This document shows, one piece after another, positions 45,320 to 59,464 of a stretch of DNA of 64,000 nucleotides. A program made the position numbers and the translations under genes. The stretch's first letter is position 1; each line of letters starts with the position of its first letter. This DNA is from Combretum micranthum (lineage: Eukaryota; Streptophyta; Magnoliopsida; Myrtales; Combretaceae): contig JAMXBD010002767.1 of NCBI GenBank assembly GCA_024138025.1, positions 62,001 through 126,000 of the forward strand, given 5' to 3'. The notes under the pieces were generated by a model. It was not told where the DNA came from and searched no databases. It saw only the letters and a program-made list of their open reading frames with translations.

Positions 45320-48300
45320 GGGTTAAGGAATGGAAGTTAAAGGCCTTCGTGATCTCCTACTGCTAGTCCCCGAGCACACCTTACCCTCAGTGATTGATCG
45401 GCGTAGCTCATCCTTGGAATGTACCTCCAGTATGCCTTAGTTCTTAGGAATGAGCATGGCCTAGGCTATCTCGGACCTTTCGATTCTTCACATACGAGTT
45501 GTAGCTTTTGATATACGATTCGACATATGCAATGCGTGTCCATTTAATTTATATCAAAGCTAAGTATAATTAAGGTATACTTAAGGGTGATCAAAAAACA
45601 TCATATACACATAAGCAACATGTAATATTAATGATATACTTACATAATCATTTGTAGGTTCCGATATGCTTAACATTCATTGTCATACCCATAAGTGAAA
45701 TAGACATATAAACCCATACCCCATACATGTTCACTTTATCTTGTACGTATAGATATAGTGCAACTACAAGTACAAGTAAGTAACGAAATCAAGAAGGAAA
45801 CTCACTCATCCATATTGCAAACTTCTTAGTCGTAATAATCCTCAAAGGGAAATCCCATATTCCTTATTACCTAGACAAAGAAATACAAGGAATAAGTATT
45901 TCATGGAAGTTATACTCAAATTTCTAATTCTATTTCATGATTTTTCTCAAAAATCGGATTATGTGAAACCTCAACTTAAAATGGTCATGACTCGCTCATT
46001 TTAACTCGGATTTTAGCATATAAGATTTCGTTTTCTGCCTACTCGAAAAGATCTATATATTTCTAAGGTTATTTTGAACATTTGAAGTTATTCGCATTCG
46101 AAAATGGGTCAGTGCAACTCCAGCACATAAATTCTAGCCTCAATTTGTAATTTTTCTCGATTCTATTTCAACCAAAAATTCCATAGCAAACATAAATATA
46201 TATAGTTTGAAAAATCCTTTTTAATATATACATAGGCTCATATGATATGCATGATCCTAGTGATTTTATCTTAAAAATAAAATTTGTAAATAATATTTGT
46301 GAAAGATAGAGTTTAGTAAAAAGTCACTCCTTGACTTGTGATTAAATTTGCTAGTTTGTAAACATGTGACTCGGTCAATAAGAAATTGTGATTCACTATA
46401 TTTTGAAATCCCAAAGGTCTTATATGTAAAATGAATTCTATTTAATAATTTATTTTACAAGACATGGTTTTACTCGTTAGCGGTATGAAACTCTAAATAT
46501 ATTCTCTTATGAAAATTTTCATAAGTTGATTCATAATTGAATTCTAAATCCTTAGATTTTGTAAATATGGAACTCAATTATAGAAAAATCATAGTTTTAT
46601 ATTTATTTTGAGCTTTTGATTATTTCATCCTTATATTAAACTTCTTTTAGCTGATTATTTTCAAAACATGACACTTTATGTGGTTGTGAGAAAAATCATT
46701 TCAAGTTGTATATAAAAATGTTTTAAGTTTTAGCTTATGAGGAAAATTAAAGGAATAGCTTGTTTTAAATTCTTATTCTTATAATAACTCATTTCTAAAT
46801 CTATAATTTTTCAATACATAGACCTTTGTTGGAAAAATCCTTAGTTTATTAGAAGTGAGTGTTTAATTATTATAATTATTATTGTATTTCCTTTATTTCA
46901 TAAAAGAAAATGGATTTTACTTCTTAAAACTTAGTTGCTTACGTTGTATACCGGTTTATTTCTAAGTGGATTTTTAATTAGTGAGTTGATTTTAACTTGA
47001 CTTAGAAAGTTGTTTGATTCTTAGTATTTGTTAAATTGTTAGTGATAATCTTATAAATAAGTTTTTAAGAAAAAATTATATAACAAAAAATTATAAACCT
47101 CAAGGTATTAAATGATAATTTTATTTTGGTAGTTTAAAATGAGAGTAAAGAATTACTTAGTTAAACTTAGAAAAAGTCTAAAATTTATGATGAGCTTGTC
47201 TAAAATTTTTGAAAAAAGCATTTTGTTGGAAAAATTCTAAATTCTAATAAAACCTTCCTAAGTGAAAAAATTACATTTTTATAGTAAACTTAACTTTTTT
47301 TTTTTTTTCAAAGAAAGAACTTCTCTTCTTTTTATTGAGACAACAACAACATGATCATGTATGAACATGAGTTTATAATTAAATAACATGACAAAAATAA
47401 TTAATATGAAAGATGGAAGATATGGAATGAAATAAACACATAATAAAAGTCAAGTATTAGGAAATCTTAGCTTGTATCAAGATTTTCCGAACTTAGACGT
47501 TGGCAAGTCTTTTAAGAAAATAAGAAAACAAATAAGAAAATTATGGAAGTCTTAGATTTATTTCAAGTCTCCTCGGACTTAGATTATGGACAAGTCCAAA
47601 AAAAAAAAAAAAGAAGAAAATTTGTTTTGACTTAATGAGGACATGTTTAAGACTAAAAAGACTAATCTTAATATAATAGCATGAAATATATAAATAAATT
47701 GCAAGAAAGAAATAAATAAATTGCATGAGCATAAATAAAGGTTATATTAGTGAGCTTATATACTTTAAGAAATATATATATATATATATATATTTAATAA
47801 TGTATAGAAGTTATATTAGAAGCAATAAATAGAGCATAATATAATATCAACATAACAATAAAATTTTTACATGAATAAGAACAAAACATGAACATTGTTG
47901 CTTCCATAACACCTATGGGTTTAGGAAACATACACTATGGTCATCATTAAGTTGCATGATATGAAGATAAAATAAAGGAATCTTTATCTAAAATTATTTG
48001 TTGGTTAAAAAAGAAATGAAGTTTTGGTAGTAATATGTGGATGGTAGTTTATTGAAAGAAGAGAGAGTTAGGAAGGAATTTTAGAGAGAAGTTGAGAAAT
48101 GATTTCGACAAAGTTTTTGTTATGGTAAAAGAAAAGTGTGTAAGAAGTGAAGAAGCAAAAGGATATTTGTAGATAAAGTTGAAGGAAAATTACAGTTAAT
48201 TAAATAAATGAATAAGGAAAGAAAATTGATGGCATGAAGGGAAGAGTAATTAAATATTAATTTTAGAAGAAAAATGTAATAGAAGTTTAGTAATATGTGG

Positions 48301-48854
48301 TGTAGAACTTTTATAGGAAAAGAAATTATAAGAAATAGGTATATATGTTGTAAGAATATGTAGTAAGAAAAAGTAGAGATAAGTGAATAGTATTTAATAG
48401 TAGAATATAATAATGAATAGTAAACAAACAAATAAATTATTGGTAGTAAAGAAAATATGCGTAAAAATGTTATATATGATATTTTTAGATATCGAAAAAT
48501 TACGAAACTGATATTTTATAAATGCTTACAAAATTACGAACCTATATGGATTTTTGGAATATTTTACTATCCCAAAACCCGATACATGTTTTTCGAGAAC
48601 GAATCCATTCGGGTTCGAAACGATTAAATTTTTTACTGATATGATCTTTGTAAGCTTTATTATATTATCACAGACTATAATCTATGATTATCTAAATTTT
48701 ATTGTTCAAGAGTTTAGAGTGCGGTTTTACCGAATCTAAATTCATTAGAGTTTGTTATTGCTCTAGGTTGACTTTAAGGTCTCAGTTTAACTTCCGGCTT
48801 GACCTTCGGCTTTTTATTTATTTGTAAGATCATAAAATTTTGGGGGTTTTGATC
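45319..48854 (-). mobile_element. R: Tekay-like LTR, 5'-truncated in plus reading
   Basis: The sequence follows the B LTR from about one third of the way in: AACTCACTCATCCATATTG at 45799, the conserved TTTTAACTCGGATTTTAGC block at 46000, and AT-rich modules. A (TA)n tract lies at 47770-47792. Its end resembles the LTR terminus (AATTTTGGGGGTTTTGA). The TGTCAC end is missing; the CRM-like LTR lies there instead. No coding is present. Confidence 0.6.
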
Positions 48855-50400
48855 GTGTTATATTTTTTTTTCAAAATTTATGTTATACTTTATTTTTATG
48901 ATTTATTCAATATTATTCAATTCCTGGGACTGTTTAATCGAGTTTAGGGTTACATATTGACTTGTTTGACTTTTGGTATTAATTGAAATTCTTGATTCAA
49001 AAATTAAGCGAAAGGTCTAAGATTTTATACTTTTGTCACCGAATATTTTCCTGGATATACTATCTCGATTTTTGTATTAGATGTCAAATAGGTGGACTGT
49101 TTAGCATACGATTTTGAGTTGAATGATTATTGATTTTTTCATCTTGTTTTTGAAAGTTCTCATTCTTTAAGGTTAAGGAATTTTGTATTTGATCTTGTTT
49201 ACAATTCGATTTTAATTTGGATCGGTTTTAGGATTTTGGTTTCGATATTTAACTCTAGGATTATTTTCTAAAAGTTATGAAAAATTCAAGGTTTACATAT
49301 CTTGTAATGGATCTTTGAGTTTAGTTGGTTACTTAGGAGTTGTTGCTACTAGATCTCCATCAACTTGTTTCAAATTGAAGGCTTTTTATACTTATCTTCC
49401 ATCTTGTCCAAAACAATCTTAAGTGATAGCTCGTAACTATACCTTTCTGTAATGAGTACAATTGCCATGTCTTATGAGTGCTTTATGTAGGATCTTGAGT
49501 GTATTATTTAGCTATTGATGGAGTGAGTTTTTAGCGAAATAAAAACTTATAATGTTAGGTTACATATAATGTATAAACTAGGTATAGGTGTTTCGATTAA
49601 GCTCCGTTCAAATTGATTCAGTTATGGTTTAGTTGATATTTTAACTATCCCATAAAAATACCCTTGTGCTCATAAATGCTTTGTGTTATTATTTTGGATT
49701 ACATCATACTTTATTTCATTGATATTGTTGTTATTTATATGAAATGATAAAGTAAATTATCAATTTTGAAATTTATTAGGTTCATTTCTATTGATTTTAT
49801 TAGGTTTTAGTGCTAATAGAATTTATTAAATTTCCTATCAATATTTTCTTAGGGTTCAATTATCTAAATTATACATTTAAAATTCATATCACTCATATTA
49901 GGGTGTTATCTTGTTATGTTTTTCTATATCTTGAATTGAATTATCTAGGGTTCTAGTATCTCGAGTTGTATTATCCAGGGTTTTGGAAATACTTCTAAAG
50001 AAATTTCTTGGCAATCCCACTAAACCATGTCAGATGCTTTAGGGATTTATAGTTAGGATACATGATCTTTACTTTGCAAATACTATAGAAAATAATCTAC
50101 GACTATAGTACATGAATTTTATTCTCGTAAGGTATAAAAAAAATAATTTACAATACTATAGTGTATTTAAGAAGAGGTACAAAGGTTTGACAAAATATAT
50201 TAAATGAGATATCAATGTTATACAAAGTTAATTTGAGGTATCGATGTTTATAGTAGTTTTAACTAAATCTCTTTAATTTTTCAATAATAGTAAATTATTT
50301 ATATTTTATTTGACTCGCTTTATCAGCCATTCATATCTCTTATAACCACTAAAGATATTGATACCTTAGATGAACTTATCCTCAAACATTGATAGCTTTT
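48855..50400. other. Unassigned AT-rich region
   Basis: T-rich sequence contains phrases like TTTAGGGTTACATATTGACT, which resemble the pol-facing end of the gypsy LTRs. It may be a further decayed LTR edge, at least at 48860-49050. Beyond that I see no coding and no structure. Confidence 0.4.
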
Positions 50401-51280
50401 GATATAATTTATTCTTAAGAAAATTAATAACCTTACAACTCTAGACTTAGTCGTGGATAAAAAGGCCCACTAAAAAATTTCTCACTTCTTTTTTTCTTTT
50501 TAATGTGAAATCTTGAAAAATTGGGATGGACTATAATTACATTTAAAAGGTCAATTTCCTAGAGTTGTGACTTTGTTAATTCGTCTATTATGTATGTAAG
50601 ATTACAAGCAGGCTTTAAGAAAAAGCCCATGTTGGACTCTCCACTGATTACAATAAATGGTACAATAATTACACAGCAAAAATTTAAGTGTGAAACTTAT
50701 TACATATTAATATACATAAACTTTAGATTATAAAATTATATAGGAATGAAATAATACAAAGGTAATATTTTACAAAGGTATGTAAACTTACAAAGTTATA
50801 GAATTTATAAGAAATATTAATAAAATTACAATTTAGGATTAGGCCTAGCTTGGCCCATTTCGAAAATGCTAAAAAAAAATTTAATTATCATGTACTTTAT
50901 TTATTTATTTATTTTTTTAATGTGGGTTAGCTCAAATTTTGCAATGGGTCTAAAAGAATCAATGGTATGCAGAGCAGCTCTAAATGTCCATGTGAAGCAA
51001 AATCTTGGGCTACATCTCAACACCTGTTGGTATCCACTTAGGCCACCCCTCAGGTCTTCGAAGGTGGCATGGTCTGACCATGTCAATTCACTATTCAAAT
51101 ATGGCCTATTGGGCCCGCATTCATTACAATCTTCCATGTCATTAAAATATACAATATATATTCATGTATCTTACAACACTGAGTATTTTACTTAAGGCCC
51201 ACTAACTTCTAAAAGCCCATAAGTGAATAGTCCAAGTCCTTAATGGAGTAGCCAAATTCATATCAAGTTTGGAAATTTCC
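50401..51280. other. Region with clustered GGCCCA/GCCCA motifs, no gene proven
   Basis: AGGCCCA or GCCCAT-type motifs occur near 50462, 50626, 50849, 51108, 51196 and 51216. A 109-codon plus-strand frame (50866-51195) and a 78-codon minus-strand frame (50901-51137) overlap. Neither has a recognisable domain, so I do not call a gene. The segment 50930-51140 is less AT-rich than its surroundings. Confidence 0.35.
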
Positions 51281-51731
51281 ATCTTTTTTAATTAGAATTG
51301 TATTACGTCCAGCTGCTTAATGCATATACTCAACATATGATTAAAGAAAGTTATAAACAATCTAATTAATAATTTCAAAATGTTGGAGTTACTTCCAACC
51401 ACAGTTGTAAAATAATAAAACCAATGCTAGCTGGGTGGACCATCCTTAATTTAAGCTATTAGTCCACGGCTCTTTTTAAAGGAAAAAAAAAAAATCAATT
51501 TTAGAAACAATATATGCTAGAAGATTCTTGCACTCGAACTAAGTAATTGCACCTAAAAGGTTACCACGGATGAGCTTATAAAAGTTAAATAGGTCATAGT
51601 TAAAATACTTCATATCATTTACTTACAACAATAATTATAATAATAATAATTAATAAAATAACAAAATATTAGTAAAATTACCTAACCGTTATAAAAAAAA
51701 AATTACTAAAAATTCTTGAAGTGGCACAAAC

Positions 51732-51777
<46 letters not shown>

Positions 51778-53158
51778 TGCTAAAGTGGAAAAGTGTGGAA
51801 AATAGTTTTTTACGTTTTCAAAGCTGTCTCATAGGTGCTTATGTACCTACTACTTAATCAAACTTCTTGTATTTCATTTATTAATACTTTAGTATGTTGG
51901 TTAATTTATTATGAAAAAAGCTTCAAGTTTAAGTGTGTTTCTTTTTTATATCAAATTCAACTTTTATTTATGAAGAACCCTAATGATGCCAAAATTTTGT
52001 AGGTCCACTTTTGAAAAATATTAAATGCAAATCCTAGTTTTGTAAAAATAGCAATTGGTGCAATTTGATTTACGAAAAATCATTTCTATGTGAGAAATAA
52101 ATTTTTTTAGTCAAAAACATGCAAAAATCTAGCTCTTATTGAAAAAAAAAATGTAATTCTATTAGAAGGACAAACTTTTCACAAAAAAACCAGTGCAAAT
52201 TTGGAGACTATGTTATTGAAAGTACAATTTTATGAACTTTTGATTATCTTATAATAACTTATCAAAACAAATAAACACATAACTATGATTAATAGCATAA
52301 GATGGAGAAATTCTATGATCTCGTCATAATTTTTTTTTTTTATCAAGAATGGTACCATTAGTTATTTAATAGTGTAAATTTGTACCTTACTATAATCACA
52401 TCACTAATATATCAGTTATAATATTAATTATAATAGTCATACCATTAACTAAACAGTTTGGTCGAGAGGATGGTAAGAATTCCACACAATATATTTAAAT
52501 TGCAATATAAACCTTGTTAGTAATCAAAATAGTATCACGTAACATGTTAAATATACAATTAATAAGAACGTAAAAATATAAATTGTAATACCGTAGTTTA
52601 TAAAATAAAACTACTTATTTAAGACTCAAAGTAATGATTTTTTTTTCTTTTCTCTTTAGACTTTTTTATGTAAAAACAAATAATAAATACATATATATAT
52701 TACGATTTCAGGTATAAAACCAAGTTCTACTATTTTTAAAATATGACATGAAATCTAACTTTAATATCACCTAATCCTTCTAAAGTAAGGATTCCTTCCT
52801 CCATAACTTTCTTAGAAAGTTAATAATTGACCCAAAAAAAAAAATTAACGTCAAAGTCAATCCTTCATACAGAAGGATACTTATCCATTTTATTTCTTCC
52901 GTATCAAGGATATCCAATTGCTTCCGTAAGAAGCAAGTTTACGGCCATGCTTTATATATAATATATGGTTTCTTTTACTAGTCTAAAGCATTCTTAGATT
53001 ATCGACCAATATCACAAATTTTTTTTTGTAGAAAACAAATATAGCACCCTTTTCTTCATTATAAAATTACATTATATCTCTACCAAACATCATAAAATTA
53101 TTACCACCCACTAGTTAATTACTATAATTATCGCACAAAGACAGTAGATTATTCAAAT
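51281..53158. other. Unassigned AT-rich region
   Basis: No coding was recognised. It contains the AAT microsatellite at 51731-51776 and many A or T runs. Around 52775-52915 there are TCCTTC/GAAGGA-type short inverted motifs, but no clear termini. Confidence 0.4.
51731..51776. repeat. (AAT)n microsatellite
   Basis: About 15 perfect AAT units lie in AT-rich non-coding DNA. Confidence 0.95.
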
Positions 53159-56100
53159 TGTCACGTCCCAAACGGTATCTTAAATGTAACAGTCTGTCAC
53201 ACTCAATATTAAAACTTAAGCATGACAACTTTAGTCCTTCCCAGAAGTTTCGGTATTAATTGTAAGACGTGCTCTCACAAATTTAGAGGACCTTACTTTG
53301 AACTATGAAGCTTAAGAAGATACAATAACAAATTAAGAAAAGGGAAAATCATAATAAACATTTTATTTATAATAATTGTCTTACAAGCCTTAGGGGCATT
53401 CTTCCACCAAAATCACTATAATCTATTACAAGAAATTTTTATGAAGTTTACATCTAAACTAATGCTAAACTTCATCTAAAAATTCCTTAACCAAAAAGGA
53501 AAAATACCTGGCTGCAAGGTCCACGTGGCCTCAACCACAAATAGCTAAACTGCAAAAGATATCTATCGAGGTATAAGCTAATAGGCTTAGTGAGAATTAT
53601 TTCCATAAGCAAATTCTTATATAGCAAAATTCAAACAAGTTATTTAAGCATTCAAGTGAAATGCAACATACACATGAGCAAGCAAGACATATAGTTTTCT
53701 AGGAACTATATGTTAAATGGATTTATGCCATCCATTCGAGGTTTGATGATAAATAATCTCAAAACGAGTAGTTTTAGTTAAGTTATGTTTTCGATCATTA
53801 CTGCAAAGTATATTAAGTCTACTCGGGCTGAGCCATGCTTTCGTTTACCAACAAGCATTGGTTTAATTCCAAGTCGTCAAGCAATCGCTTTCGATCATAG
53901 TCGCCAAGTGTCACTTTCGATCATAGTCGCCAAGTATTGCTTTCGACCGTGCTATGATCCTTTTCATCCAAGGATAATAACCCAATGCAATGTGACTCAC
54001 TTCATGGTATTAGTGAATCAATTTATTTAAGATATCATAGCATCATTATTATCAAGTTTAAGGTGATCATAGAATCTCATACATATCAAGTTCTATACTA
54101 AAACAAACGATTACTTACAATCAATTCCTGTCTCGATATTCTTAGAATTCTTTCAACAATTTAACATACATATCAATTTGTCCTTCTTTAATTCTAGTGC
54201 AACTAAACTACAAGCACAGTCAAGTAAAGTATTTAAGGAAATAAACTCACATTGCCATGGTAACACTTCTTCTAAATGGATGAGTCGATCAAACAATCCA
54301 CTTAGTTGAAATAATCCTCGAGATATGGTATTCTTCCTTGGGATCACCTAGTCAAGAAAAAAACCCGAAATGAGTTTTTTTTTATAATTTTCTTGAAATT
54401 TGACAAAACTATGTCATAAGAACATCAAAGTTCGTGTAGAAGATAATTCCAATTTAAAATGGTCATAACTTAGTCATTTTAATTCGAAATTGCGCATATA
54501 ATATACCGATTTCTATCTATTCGAAAAGATCTATCCATTTATAAAACTATTTCATCAAACTATGTCATTTGAGCTTCGAAACAGTGGCGATTAGATTCAC
54601 CACGAATTTTTCCTTCACAAAAAGCATTCGTTTCAAACATCAAATCACCCAAAAATTGCTTTGATAAATACTTAGTATCTATATAGTTAAGAAATTCCTT
54701 TTTTATAGATATATAGCTCATATTTCATTCATGCTTAAGTGTTTGTTGTCCAACCAAATTTCTTTAGTAAAAACAATACTAGTTAAAAGTTTAGAAAATC
54801 ATAGTTTACAAGAAATTCTTTTTGTAAATACTTAAAAAGAATATTTTGATTCTTTTTTTTTCAAATATTTTATGTTTATCTTACTATTTTTAATAAAAAT
54901 AAATTTCTCTATTTTTTTTCGAAATTTTCAGTATTAGTGTCACTTTTCATATTAGTTTTCTATACAATTTTTCTTTGACCATTACTTGAAAAATCTTGGT
55001 TTGAAAACTCTCATTTCCCTTTTTATGGGTTTCCTTTATATTATGTTTCATGGAAAACATTTTCGTATCAAAAGTCATCCTCTTTTGGAAAACAATTTAA
55101 CAAATGTAGCTTCAAAATTATAGTGAGTTCTTCCTAAAGTTTTGAAAAGAATATATTTGCTTATTAAATCAAAAATTCTAAATTTCATATAGAACCATTC
55201 TTAGGTGATAAAATCTCCTTTTTGCAAAAAGCATATTTGAAACTTTAAAGTTTAGACATCAATCTTTATATGCATGGTCATGAGAATAATAGCAAGCAAA
55301 TGTAATATAAAATAATAAAATAAAGTCAAGTATTGGGAGTCTTAGCCTCTTGAAGGCTCCCGGGACTAAGAAATAGACTAGTCCCAAAAAGAAAAGAAAA
55401 GAAAATTGTTTTGACTTGATGAGGACAAGTCTAAAACTAGAGACTAGTCTTGAAACAACATGCAAAAATAAATTGCAAAGAAAGAAATAAATAAATTACT
55501 TTGCATGAAAGTAAATAAATTACAAGTAAGCTTATATGATCTAAAGAATATATATATATATATATATGTAGATACATAATTATATTTAGTTAACTATATA
55601 TAAGTAATTAACATAATATCAACAATAATATGTGTAAAAGATAATAACAACATAAAAATTAGAGAAATAGATTTGCATGAACATGAACATGAACGAGAAC
55701 AATACATGAACATAGTATAGCTTCCACAACAACACATTTTTCGAAACTCACACCATGGTCATGTAAAGTTGCATGACATGGTAGAAAGTAATGTGGAAAG
55801 AAGATTTTACCTGAAAAGAATTTTGGAGTAATATGTGTGTATGAGTTTTGTGTATGTAGAAGGGGGTTTGAAAGTATTTTGGGAGAGTTTTAATAGTGTA
55901 TATGGAGAGAGTTTTGAGGGAGAATTTTGGTAGTGAATTTGTGGGTAGATGAAGTATGAAAAAAATGAAAGAGGAGGAGGATATTTATAGGAAAATGAGG
56001 AGTGAATTTGTGTAATTAAAAATAATTGAAAAATAAAAATATATGAGTGAAATAGAGAGGGAGGAAGGGGGCACCAGCCATGAGAGAAGAGGAGAGAGGG

Positions 56101-56698
56101 TGATGTAATTTTTTTGTATTTTGTGAAATAAGAGTAATATATATAAGATAGATGTGATATAAATCATGAGAAAGATAAAAAGTAAAGATAATAGATGATG
56201 GAGTGTAAGAGTAGGTATTAGAAAAAGTAGAGATAAATGAATAGTGTAGAATAGTAATGAATAGTATAATGTAAAGTAGATATGACTAATAAAGTACCGG
56301 TTGTAAGAAAATATACGTAAAATTGTGATATATGTTATTTTTACTTATTGAAAAATTATAAAACCAATATTTTTAAAAACCTTATATTTTTACGAGTCTA
56401 ACAGTACATCTAGAATATTTTTACTATTCTAAGCCCCATGACACGTTTTTCGAAAAACTATATCTATTTAGGTTGAAAACGAATTGCGGTTTTTCTAATA
56501 TGATATTTTTAAGCTTTCTTATGTCATTACGAACTATTCTACATGCTAATCTCTTACTTAATCTCTTAAGGTTACAAGCACGGGATTGACGGACTTAAAC
56601 TATTACGTTTAACTAGGGTTTTATTGACTTTGGGGTTTCCGGTTGACCTTTCGATTATGGTTTAAGCTTAACCAGTCGTAAAACTTTGGAGGTTTACA
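53159..56698 (-). mobile_element. S: complete Tekay-like solo LTR
   Basis: It begins TGTCACGTCCCAAACGGTAT and ends TGGAGGTTTACA, with all landmarks between. These are TAGGGGCATTC near 53391, a short array at 53840-53945, and the conserved TTTTAATTCGAAATTGCGC block at 54476. A GGCACCAGCC purine region lies near 56070. The length is 3540 bp. Neither a polypurine tract nor a primer site follows, so it is a solo LTR from recombination. Flanking bases CAAAT and ACCAT do not match, so age or rearrangement has erased the duplication. Confidence 0.8.
53840..53945. repeat. Short tandem array in S LTR
   Basis: About three units are built on CTTTCGATCATAGTCGCCAA, preceded by diverged forms. It sits at the same relative place as the arrays in L and B but has an unrelated unit. 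Confidence 0.75.
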
Positions 56699-58060
56699 AC
56701 CATCTGGCAAGCAATATCTTTCCTCCATCAAATTTTAATATAAGGTAATTTCTTATAACCTACGTGTAATTACAAAGTAATTTATACATAAATAATTTCA
56801 TTTCTGGTTTTCACCTTTTCCAGCTTATATATGACATTTATAAATATATATATATATATATATATATTACTACTATTAATAGTTAACATATTGAAACCAT
56901 ATTTTCATTGTGAAACAAGTGGTGCAATCCTCAATTAACAAGTAGAGGAGTAAGATGAACAATTGTCACTTATTTGGCATAGACAAGGATGTATAATATT
57001 ATTATAATGATTATTTATTACACACAAAGAACTCCGATGATATGTGTGAGTTCATATGAATACATAAGTAAATTCTCAAATATGAATATATGTTGATATG
57101 TCTCAAACGAATTAGAAATTAATGGGATTTCAGTCGAATTCCGATATCATCGAAATTCATTTATTGTTGTCATTTTGACATGATGGGACTAACACTAACA
57201 CAATTTCTAATACCATAAATTGATGCGTATTTCACATTCTATTACATATTTGAAATGTAAATTTTTGAAGTTTTGTCTATCGTTGAATAAATTCTAAATA
57301 ACCATGTGCTTGTCTTAATATATGTTATGTTAAAGCTACATATGTTATGGAAGCTTCTTTATAAATTGTTGTTTCTTGTGATGAAATGAATGTCCAATGA
57401 AAATCTTTTGGAATTTCTCTGAAAGTTTAAAATTCTTTTTCCCATTAATTACTCCTACATAATTAAAAGTAAATAAATAAAAAATAAGAATTTTTAAGGC
57501 AAAAGCAATCATACTACTAAATAAGGACTATAAGTTAAATATAATTATATAATCTAGTATGGAGTACATAAAGTTGGTAAATATATATATATATTATATT
57601 ATTGTATTTAAGGATATAGGAACCGAAGATATAGAATAATAAATTATGTGTATGCTATAATACTGACTTACTAAATACGTTTAGGATTTTTCAACCAGTG
57701 ACTTAAAGGATTTTGCTTATCCAGTGAGTACTCCTTCCTTGTTGCTTGTTTTACATTGTGGTAGAAATTTAGTAGGCCACTCATTTGTTATATCTGGGAT
57801 ATGTGGACTTCCCTTAAGTAAATCACATAACCCAACAAATTTACTGTGTATTAATCTGGGAGTTTTAATACCTGATATGCCTTTCAATATTTTATTTATT
57901 AAATTTATTTGGTATTATGTGCATGCTTATACTAATGAACATGGCTTGTGGATAGTAGACAAATTAACCAATGCTTCTACTAACAATTTTAGCATGTTAA
58001 TAGCAGTATAATTTATCTATTAACATGTTATTTGGAATATATGCACAATATTGGATTGTT
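56699..58060. other. Unassigned AT-rich region with a doubtful integrase echo
   Basis: No gene was found. A (TA)n tract lies at 56845-56867. A 95-codon plus frame at 57724-58011 includes TNEHGLWIVDKLTNASTNNF, which faintly resembles the DRLTKSAHF region of Tekay integrases. The likeness is too short to call. Confidence 0.3.
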
Positions 58061-58900
58061 CATTACTGATTGCACTATTGCATTCATGGCATGGTACAAA
58101 AAGGGCTTAAGGGCCATATTTCAAAAGCTCGTTTTATTACAAATGGACCTAAAGGTCACGATTTGATAAAGCTTGGTTTTTTAGAAATCACGGTTTGTAA
58201 GTTTGGTTGAAAGCATATAGAATTGCATGCTCAGTTTAAGCCGCCTTTTAGGTCGCTTGCTTGGTTATAAAATCCTTGGATTCTGCTTGGTTTTTTTTTA
58301 ATCCCTTTGGGTTTATTCCTTCACGGTTCTATTTTGAGCCGCTATATGTCGCTCTTCTTGGTTGAGTCGCCATGTGCCGCTCATGAGGTTACCTAAGGGT
58401 AACCTGCTCGGTTAAGATACTGGCCAATACATGTCACATGTATTTAGCATGTCATTTCATTACATATGGTATTTATTCATAATGATCTATTACATGTATG
58501 TGTAGATATGTTAATATTTTATTAGTCATCGTATCTTTCTTTGCTCACTTAGCTTGAACATGAGCTGAGGGGTTAGTGTTTCTAACCTTAGGTACTGAAG
58601 ATAAGACTAGCATGGAAGAATGAGGCATTAGAATGGATTCGAGAGCACGAGGATAATACTACAACTTTATATTATAAATAAATTTCAATATGTAGCTACA
58701 ATAAATTTGAATTTGGCCTACACTGCCCTAACCTTTATTTTTTGTAAGAATGTTTCTAAGATAATATCAAGAAGCTATGGTTTTAAATAAATATGTATGA
58801 TTCCAATTAGCCTTATCAACTTAAGGATGGCATAGCATCCTGTCTCTTAGGCTCCAGGTACTTAGTGTAAAGGCCCTAGGAGCTGGGTATTATATAATTA
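58061..58900 (+). mobile_element. Probable decayed plus-oriented gypsy LTR end
   Basis: GCTCACTTAGCTTGAACATG (58541) and TTAGGTACTGAAGATAAGAC (58588) recall the TTACTCACTAAGCCC and following regions of gypsy LTRs read in coding direction. Upstream are CCGCTATATGTCGCTC-type and TCGCCATGTGCCGCTC-type repeats, which recall the short arrays of the other LTRs. Termini were not found. Confidence 0.4.
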
Positions 58901-59464
58901 TATAATAAACACCATAACCAACAAGAAGAAAGCACAAATTAATAACAATAAAAATATACAAATATGTATTTCATTTTTATACTCTCAAGTTATATATACA
59001 TATTTTTAGCTAATAAGATAAGAAATGATGATGATGACGATAAAGTATATATTGAACTAAAAAAAGGTAAATGTAAAAAATTTGATACTCAAAACTTTGT
59101 AGAAAAATTCAATTTGAGATAGTCAATTCAATATCCAATAAAACTTTTTGTATGTATTTTATTACTTTATTAATATCATTTATTTTATTTACTGAATTAG
59201 AAGATATATCATATCATATCATTAAATTTTTATTATTATTTTTTTTAATACCGTTTATCACTAATAGACTGCTTTTTCCATGTCAGGAAATAGAAAAGAT
59301 GATATTAATATGATAGTAAAAATAGTTATGAGAAATTTGATTGTATATTAAATTAACTATTTAAAAGTTTAAATATCAAATTAAATTTTTTAGAAAGTTC
59401 ATGTAGTAAATTTGAGATTTTCTCCTACAAGAATAACAAATAACCTAAAAGTAAATTGGAAAAA
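58901..59464. other. Unassigned AT-rich region
   Basis: Simple AT-rich sequence with no coding and no repeats noted. Confidence 0.4.

Noticed and set aside
50866..51195. Host gene in the 109-codon plus frame
   Set aside because: It has no domain and no clear intron or start context, and an equally open antisense frame overlaps it. Evidence is insufficient.
53159..56698. Full element with S as one of its LTRs
   Set aside because: There is no primer site on its pol-distal side and no polypurine tract on the other, and no partner LTR with the same array unit in the window. A solo LTR fits better.
57724..58011. Plus-strand integrase relic
   Set aside because: Likeness to the DRLTKSAHF region spans fewer than 15 residues with several mismatches and no supporting motifs nearby.
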